A stretch of 53,673 nucleotides of DNA from Immundisolibacter sp. (GTDB taxonomy: Bacteria; Pseudomonadota; Gammaproteobacteria; Immundisolibacterales; Immundisolibacteraceae). The stretch spans positions 1 through 53,673 of the forward strand of contig NZ_JACIZD010000015.1 in assembly GCF_014359565.1 (NCBI RefSeq). The letters are read 5' to 3'. The notes beneath the pieces are model-generated. The model saw nothing but the letters and a program-made list of their open reading frames with translations, did no database searches and was not told where the DNA came from. This document shows positions 48,880-53,673 of the stretch, one piece after another (the first letter of the stretch is position 1; each line of letters starts with the position of its first letter). A program made the translations under genes and the position numbers.

Positions 48880-49616
48880 GCGCAGTTCTCGCCTACAACA
48901 AGGCCGGTCGGCCCGAGGTGGCGGCACAGGAAGTGGACCGGCTGGTGCGCGCTCACGCGCCGCTGGTCAAGCGTATCGCCTATCACCTGCTGGCGCGCCT
49001 GCCGGCCAGCGTGCAGGTCGATGACCTGATCCAGGCCGGCATGATGGGCCTGATGGAAGCGGCCCGCCGTTACGAGGAAGGCCACGGCGCCAGCTTCGAG
49101 ACCTACGCCGGCATTCGCATCCGCGGCACCATGCTTGACGAGCTGCGCCGCGGCGGCTGGCTGCCGCGCACCGCCCTGCGCAAGCTGCGCCAGCTGACCG
49201 AAGCGACCCGCGCCGCCGAGCGCGAACTCGGCGGCGAGGCTTCGCCGGAGGCTATTGCCCGCCAGCTGGGCATGGACATGGACGGTTACTACACGCTGGC
49301 GCGCGAGGCGTCCGAGTTCGGCGTGGTGCGCTTCGCGGACCTGGGCGGCGAGGACGACGAACCCTGGGAAAACGGCATCGCCGACACCAGCCCCGGCCCG
49401 CAGGCGCAGGTGGAGGACGACGACCTGCGCACGCGCATCGCCGGCGCCGTGGACCTGCTGCCGGAGCGCGAAAAACTGGTCATGTCCCTGTACTACGAAC
49501 AGGACCTGAACCTGCGCGAGATCGGCGAGGTGCTGGGCGTGAGCGAGTCGCGCGTGTGTCAGATCCACGGCCAGGCACTGATCCGCCTGCGCGCCCGGCT
49601 CGGCGGCCGGGATTGA
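48876..49616 (+). CDS. fliA: Flagellar sigma factor FliA (sigma-28)
   Basis: This 246-residue sigma factor reads late flagellar and chemotaxis promoters. Regions 2 to 4 are all visible: VDDLIQAGMMGLMEAARRYE and FETYAGIRIRGTMLDELRRG (region 2), HTH-like region 3 (EASPEAIARQLGMDMDGYY), and the region 4 HTH LNLREIGEVLGVSESRVCQI. The activity of FliA is normally held by FlgM, which is not in the window. Confidence 0.96.
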   Translation: MSAVLAYNKAGRPEVAAQEVDRLVRAHAPLVKRIAYHLLARLPASVQVDDLIQAGMMGLMEAARRYEEGHGASFETYAGIRIRGTMLDELRRGGWLPRTALRKLRQLTEATRAAERELGGEASPEAIARQLGMDMDGYYTLAREASEFGVVRFADLGGEDDEPWENGIADTSPGPQAQVEDDDLRTRIAGAVDLLPEREKLVMSLYYEQDLNLREIGEVLGVSESRVCQIHGQALIRLRARLGGRD

Positions 49617-49641
49617 GCCCTAGCGGCGCAGGGCCAGACAC

Positions 49642-50382
49642 ATGGACATTCTGAGTTTTGCCGGCGTGGCGATGGCCTTCATCGCCATCCTGGGCGGCAA
49701 CGCGCTCGAGGGCGGGCATCTGAGCTCGCTGGTGCAGCCAACGGCCTTTCTGATCGTCGGCGGCGGCACCTTCGGGGCGGTGATGGTGCAGACGCCGCTG
49801 CCGACCTTCCTGAAAGCCATGAAGATGACCGCCTGGGTGTTTGTGCCGCCCAAGCTCGATTTTGCGGCGGCCATCGACAAGATCGTCGAATGGGGCAACG
49901 TCGCCCGCCGCGAGGGTCTGCTTGGCCTGGAGACGATGGCCGAGTCCGAGACCGACCCGTTCGTGAAGAAGGGCCTGCAATTGCTGGTCGACGGCAGCGA
50001 GCCGGACACCATTCGCGGCGTGCTGGAGGTCGAGCTGTCGGCCGCCGAGCACCAGGAAAACGCCGCCGCCAAGGTGTACGACGGCTTTGGCGGCTACTCG
50101 CCGACCATCGGCATCATCGGCGCCGTGATGGGCCTGATCCACGTCATGGAGAACCTGTCGGACCCGAGCAAGCTCGGCGGCGGCATCGCGGTCGCCTTCG
50201 TGGCCACCATCTACGGCGTGGCGCTGGCCAACCTGTTCTTCCTGCCGATGGCCAACAAGCTTAAGGGCGTGGTGCACCACCGCAGCCAGTTCAAGGAGCT
50301 GACCATCGAGGGCCTGGCGGCCATTGCCGCCGGCGAGAACCCGCGCAACATCGAGCTGAAACTGCAGGGCTACCTGCACTGA
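49642..50382 (+). CDS. motC: Flagellar stator protein MotA-type (MotC)
   Basis: This 246-residue protein is the MotA-family ring of a proton channel. Four membrane helices are present (about 5-22, 30-48, 148-168, 180-200). The ATVGGGxFG-like motif (LIVGGGTFGAVMVQTP) and the loop GFGGYSPTIGIIGAVMGLIHVM match the family. It pairs with the MotB-type gene 10 bases on. The equivalent in Pseudomonas after fliA-che is MotC, hence the symbol. Confidence 0.93.
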   Translation: MDILSFAGVAMAFIAILGGNALEGGHLSSLVQPTAFLIVGGGTFGAVMVQTPLPTFLKAMKMTAWVFVPPKLDFAAAIDKIVEWGNVARREGLLGLETMAESETDPFVKKGLQLLVDGSEPDTIRGVLEVELSAAEHQENAAAKVYDGFGGYSPTIGIIGAVMGLIHVMENLSDPSKLGGGIAVAFVATIYGVALANLFFLPMANKLKGVVHHRSQFKELTIEGLAAIAAGENPRNIELKLQGYLH

Positions 50383-50392
50383 CGCCGCCGTC

Positions 50393-51457
50393 ATGGCCCG
50401 CAAGAAAAAGCACGAGGAGCACGAGAACCACGAGCGTTGGCTGGTCTCGTACGCCGATTTCATCACCCTGCTGTTCGCCTTCTTCGTGGTGATGTATGCC
50501 GTCTCCTCGGTCAACGAGGGCAAGTACCGCGTGCTGTCGGACTCGATGGTGGCGGCCTTTCGCTCGCCCACCAAGTCGATCATGCCGATCCAGGTCGGCA
50601 ACATCGTCAAGAGTCCGTCGGGCAGTGCCGTCGAGCTGCCGCCGATGGCCACCAACCGCATGATCGACAAGACCCGGCGCGGGAAGGTCGGCGGCGGTGA
50701 GGGCGCCGGCGCCGGTTCCGCCGACGGCGATGTCGTGCAGGCCGCCCTGCACCGGGTGGCCAACGACCTTGCCAAGGCTTTCGAAGCGCTGATTGCGCAG
50801 GATCTGGTCACCGTGCGCGAGGGCCAGCTGTGGCTGGAGGTGGAAATCCGCGCCGCGGTGCTGTTCGATTCCGGCAGCGCCCAGGTCAAGCCCGAGGCCC
50901 TGCCGGTGGTCGATCAGGTGGTCGACATCCTGGCCGGCATCCCCAACTCCGTGCGCGTGGAGGGTTACACCGACAACGTGCCGATCAGTACCGGTCAGTA
51001 CCGCTCCAACTGGGACCTGTCGGCCGCCCGCGCCGGCAGCATGGTGCATCGCCTGCTGCAGCGCGGCCTGGACCCGCTGCGCCTGTCGCTGGCCGGCTAC
51101 GGCGAGTACCGGCCGATTGCCGACAACGCCACGGCGGATGGACGCAGCCGCAACCGGCGCGTGGTGCTGGTGGTGCTGGCGACGCCCGGCGCAGTCGCGC
51201 AGCGCGAACTGGAACTGAGCCTGATTCGGCAGGGACCGGACGACGTCGGTTTCCGTTTGCCGGACGGGACGCCGGACGCAGTGTCGATCGTGACGCAGGC
51301 GATGGCGCCCACCGCGACGGCCCAGTCGGCGCCCGGCCAGACAGTTCCGGCCGCGAAGACTGACACCCCCCGCTGGCCTGCCGATCGGCGCGCCGCCGGC
51401 CAGGTGCCGGACTTCGTGCCCTCGCCGCTGCCGCCGCAGCTGGTACCGCCGTTGTGA
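50393..51457 (+). CDS. motD: Flagellar stator protein MotB-type (MotD)
   Basis: This 354-residue protein anchors the stator to peptidoglycan. The N-terminus is charged (RKKKHEEHENHERWLV), followed by the single helix SYADFITLLFAFFVVMYAVS, where the Asp is the proton-binding residue. The OmpA-type domain follows at about 140-260 (VRVEGYTDNVPIS, NWDLSAARAGSMVHRL). The C-terminal 80 residues are a Pro/Ala-rich tail. It has no promoter of its own that I can see. Confidence 0.93.
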   Translation: MARKKKHEEHENHERWLVSYADFITLLFAFFVVMYAVSSVNEGKYRVLSDSMVAAFRSPTKSIMPIQVGNIVKSPSGSAVELPPMATNRMIDKTRRGKVGGGEGAGAGSADGDVVQAALHRVANDLAKAFEALIAQDLVTVREGQLWLEVEIRAAVLFDSGSAQVKPEALPVVDQVVDILAGIPNSVRVEGYTDNVPISTGQYRSNWDLSAARAGSMVHRLLQRGLDPLRLSLAGYGEYRPIADNATADGRSRNRRVVLVVLATPGAVAQRELELSLIRQGPDDVGFRLPDGTPDAVSIVTQAMAPTATAQSAPGQTVPAAKTDTPRWPADRRAAGQVPDFVPSPLPPQLVPPL

Positions 51458-51635
51458 GCTGAACGCCACGCCCGGCGGCGCGGTGTCGGTGGCTACCCGG
51501 GTCGCAGTCACGCGGCAGGAAAAAACCGCAGCATGCTGCCCGGCAAACGCGGACATACCCACGTGCCCAGCAGAAGATTCAGGCACTACCACAATATATG
51601 GCCATAGCCGTTTGATTATTAATGCTATCGTAAGA

Positions 51636-51690
51636 CTGTAGGAGCCCGGCTATGCCGGGCGATCATCCCGCAGCAAAGCCGCGCCTACAG
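51636..51690. repeat. REP-like palindrome
   Basis: An outer pair CTGTAGG (51636-51642) and CCTACAG (51684-51690) encloses an inner hairpin GCCCGGCTATGCCGGGC. The region 51458-51810 has no gene. The layout of a short inverted outer pair around a GC hairpin is that of REP/REPIN elements in gammaproteobacteria. Confidence 0.65.
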
Positions 51691-51711
51691 GAACTGGGGA
51701 AGCGGAGGCCT

Positions 51712-51778
51712 CTGTGGGAGACCCGCCTTGGGGCCGAATGTTGGTGGGAAGATTCGCGGCGGGGCGCCGCTCCCACAG
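51712..51778. repeat. REP-like palindrome, second type
   Basis: Outer pair CTGTGGGAG (51712-51720) and CTCCCACAG (51770-51778). The inner part GATTCGCGGCGGGGCGCCGC is repeated at 52659-52679. It follows a related palindrome by 21 bases, which gives a small REP cluster just before wecG. Confidence 0.65.
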
Positions 51779-51810
51779 GACAACCATGGCTGCTTTAGGA
51801 ATCAATCTCG

Positions 51811-52599
51811 ATGCGGACGGGTCTTCGAATGCCACTGAGTGACAATCTGCAGTCTGTCCGTCGGGTCGGCAATGTGCTCGGCGCGCAGGTCGATGTCCTG
51901 TCGTGGGATGTCGCGCTGGAGCGCCTGCTCGGCTGGGCGCGGGCGCGCGAGTCGCGCTATGTGACGATCTGCAACGTGCACGTGGTGGTGAGCGCGGCGC
52001 AGGATGCGGCGTATCGCGACATCATCAACGGTTCCGACATGGCGACGCCGGACGGGGCGCCGGTGGCGTGGATGTTGCGCCGCCTGGGCTTTGCCGGGCA
52101 GTCGCGCATCAGCGGGCCGGATCTGATGTGGGCGCTGTGCGAGCGTGCGGCGCAGGAAAATTTGCCCATCTATTGCTATGGCAGCACCGAGGCGACGCTG
52201 GGTTTGTTGGAGCGGCGTTTGCGTGAGGCGTTTCCGGCGCTGCGGGTGGCGATGGAATCGCCGCCGTTCCGCGCGCTGACACCGCAGGAAGACGCGGCGG
52301 CGGTGGAGCGGATCAACGCCAGCGACACGGGCATTGTGTTCGTCGGCCTGGGCTGCCCCAAGCAGGAACGCTGGATAGCCGAGCACCGCGGGCGGGTGCA
52401 GGCGGTGATGATCGGCGTGGGCGCGGCCTTCGATTTCCACGCCGGGACCGTGCAACGGGCGCCGCTGTGGATGCAGCGCCGGGGGCTGGAGTGGCTGCAC
52501 CGGCTGGCCAGCGAGCCGCGGCGGCTGTGGAGGCGCTATCTGGTGACCAATACGCTGTTCGTGTGGCTGGCCGCAGGGCAGTTGTGGCGCAGCAGGTGA
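51811..52599 (+). CDS. WecG/TagA/CpsF family glycosyltransferase
   Basis: This 262-residue protein is a GT26-family enzyme that adds a sugar to an undecaprenyl-diphosphate carrier. It shows the family order: RYVTICNVHVVVSAAQDAA, NGSDMATPDGAPVAWMLRRLG, RISGPDLMWALCERA, YCYGSTEATLGLLERRL and IVFVGLGCPKQERWIAEHRG, then GVGAAFDFHAGTVQRAPLWM and LEWLHRLASEPRRLWRRYL. I chose ATG 51811 because AGGA precedes it by about 10 bases; a second ATG lies at 51829. No other polysaccharide genes are in view, though PEP-CTERM proteins often go with such loci. Confidence 0.92.
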   Translation: MRTGLRMPLSDNLQSVRRVGNVLGAQVDVLSWDVALERLLGWARARESRYVTICNVHVVVSAAQDAAYRDIINGSDMATPDGAPVAWMLRRLGFAGQSRISGPDLMWALCERAAQENLPIYCYGSTEATLGLLERRLREAFPALRVAMESPPFRALTPQEDAAAVERINASDTGIVFVGLGCPKQERWIAEHRGRVQAVMIGVGAAFDFHAGTVQRAPLWMQRRGLEWLHRLASEPRRLWRRYLVTNTLFVWLAAGQLWRSR

Positions 52600-52639
52600 G
52601 CGACGCAGGGCTGGCTGATCGCCCCCTGAGAGGTCGTCC

Positions 52640-52684
52640 GGGCCGAATGCTTGATCGAAGATTCGCGGCGGGGCGCCGCTCCCA
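52640..52684. repeat. REP-like repeat, second copy after wecG
   Basis: This 45-base segment repeats the sequence at 51731-51775: GGGCCGAATG at the start and GATTCGCGGCGGGGCGCCGC near the end, with a few changes. The two copies flank wecG in the same orientation, which is typical of dispersed REP elements. Confidence 0.7.
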
Positions 52685-52795
52685 TAGGGTTCTGAGCCCG
52701 TGCCCATCGGCCGGTGGCTGTCGCCGGAACGTAAAAAATGCCGGCTACAGTTGCCTCGCCCATCGAGGGAATTCAGACGACCTGAGGATAGTGCG

Positions 52796-53332
52796 ATGAG
52801 GAAGAATCTTGGCGCCTTGTTTCTGACAGCCGCAGTGGCGCATGCCGGGGCGGCTGCGGCGGATACCATCGTTTACTATGCCGAGACTGGCAGTGGCGGT
52901 GCTCGACAGGATGTCGATGTGACGTTGGTGTCCCCGAGCACGCGAAATATCTCCATCGCCTACGACAGCTCGCTGTGGGCCTCGATCAACTCTGCGACTC
53001 TGACCATGTTGTTGGGCGATGACGGGGGCGATGGACCGAACGAATTTGCGGACGTGGCGGCGATCGAAGGCGTTGATCCGATGGTCAATCCGGAACAAGT
53101 TGTTGGCGCAGCTACAAAGGATTACTGGGCCATCGATGTTTCTGACAAACTTCTACCGCCCAATCATCTCACTCCGCTTATGTTCACTCTCCAGGCCGTT
53201 AGTGGAGATTTCGACTATCGCAACGCGGTTCTGACGGTGGATTTCACCCCGGTTCCCGAGCCCGCCACGACCGCCTTGCTGGGCAGCGGCCTGCTGGTAG
53301 CCGGGCTGGCCCTGCGTCGACGCGCTTCCTGA
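52796..53332 (+). CDS. PEP-CTERM exported protein
   Basis: This 178-residue secreted protein has a signal peptide (residues 1-22, ending AAAADT) and a C-terminal PEP-CTERM tail: VPEPATTALLGSGLLVAGLA then RRRAS. The tail is cut by exosortase (EpsH/XrtA type) and the protein is placed in the extracellular matrix. The mature part (about 23-150) is beta-rich with Asp-rich turns and is not recognisable as an enzyme. An exosortase gene should be elsewhere in the genome. ATG 52796 starts the signal peptide cleanly. Confidence 0.88.
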   Translation: MRKNLGALFLTAAVAHAGAAAADTIVYYAETGSGGARQDVDVTLVSPSTRNISIAYDSSLWASINSATLTMLLGDDGGDGPNEFADVAAIEGVDPMVNPEQVVGAATKDYWAIDVSDKLLPPNHLTPLMFTLQAVSGDFDYRNAVLTVDFTPVPEPATTALLGSGLLVAGLALRRRAS

Positions 53333-53599
53333 TCGGTCGGGTCTGCGTTATGCGGCGCGGTGCTCGTTCGGGTGCCGTGCCATGTCTTCCAGAAGGCAAG
53401 GTCCTCGTCGCTGCGCTCCTCAGGACGACGGGGTGTTGTGCGGCGCAGCGCGCCGGCACGACGTAGCGTAGCAACCCTGCCAGTTGACGCTACAAGACCC
53501 GATATCGGCAGACAGGGCTCGGCACGTCAGGTTCAACTCTCCGATCAGGCTTAGACTCAAGTTCCAAGTGCAACACCCTGCTGCAGGTAAGGTATTGCG
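53333..53599. other. Intergenic stretch before the IS30 transposase
   Basis: No gene is seen in these 267 bases. The left terminal inverted repeat of the insertion sequence is probably near 53550-53577 (starting CTTAGACTCAAGTTCC), but its partner is outside the window and it cannot be confirmed. Confidence 0.4.
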
Positions 53600-53673
53600 A
53601 TGGGAACGACGTACAGCCATTTGAGCAGCGAAGAGCGCGCAGTGATCATGATCGAACGGCGGCGAGGCCGCAG
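53600..53673 (+). CDS. IS30-family transposase, 5' end only
   Basis: The window ends after 24 codons. The start MGTTYSHLSSEERAVIMIER is the usual N-terminus of IS30-family transposases (helix-turn-helix region). The gene is cut by the window edge rather than shown to be broken. It marks a possible mobile element beyond the PEP-CTERM gene. Confidence 0.85.
   Translation, partial: MGTTYSHLSSEERAVIMIERRRGR

Overview
The window is GC-rich DNA (mid-60s % by eye) from a gammaproteobacterium. The signs are the gene order petABC-sspAB, birA-coaX-SPOR protein, tRNA-Glu(TTC)/tRNA-Ala(GGC) beside gltX, a Pseudomonas-like fliL-fliA-motCD flagellar block, and a PEP-CTERM exported protein. A little-studied lineage such as Immundisolibacter would fit, but this is only a guess from gene content.

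Region 1 (1 to about 13,424) is the right-hand part of an integrative element. Its left end lies outside the window. It ends in the 3' half of a tRNA-Arg(CCT) gene (13,381-13,424), next to a leftward tyrosine integrase (11,924-13,180). Inside are a HigB/HigA-type toxin-antitoxin pair, a leftward cluster with an AlpA-like regulator and a replication-initiator-like protein, and a rightward defence-like operon. That operon encodes a stand-alone STAS-like DUF4325 protein, a PIN protein, a DUF1156-type adenine DNA methylase, a fused HTH / GHKL ATPase / STAS-like regulator, and a 1,109-residue DUF499 ATPase. The methylase is split by one in-frame TAA at codon 650. This operon, with its partner-switch-like regulators, is the best candidate here for a little-described system.

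Region 2 (13,461 to about 26,980) is core chromosome: birA, coaX, a SPOR protein, mgtE, a DegS-like protease, the cytochrome bc1 operon, sspA/sspB, a two-gene operon whose first product fuses a HAD phosphatase to an archaeal-type CTP-dependent riboflavin kinase domain, and pepN.

Region 3 (26,980-28,630) is a small accessory patch with a VapBC pair, a frameshifted and truncated type I-E cas1 remnant, and a relic CRISPR unit with an exact 61-bp period. The cas1 remnant runs straight into the first repeat.

Region 4 (28,632-39,232) holds tRNA-Glu, tRNA-Ala, gltX, tRNA-Val, aroG, an orphan HpaB-type flavin monooxygenase, Fur-boxed feoAB, dusA, a double CDGSH protein and acetoacetyl-CoA synthetase.

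Region 5 (39,434-51,457) is a tightly packed flagellar cluster: fliLMNOPQR, flhBA, flhF, flhG, fliA, motC and motD. A well-formed sigma-54 promoter precedes it. The che genes that sit between fliA and motC in Pseudomonas are absent.

Region 6 (51,458-53,673) has REP-like palindromes, a WecG/TagA glycosyltransferase, a PEP-CTERM protein and the first 24 codons of an IS30-family transposase cut by the window end.
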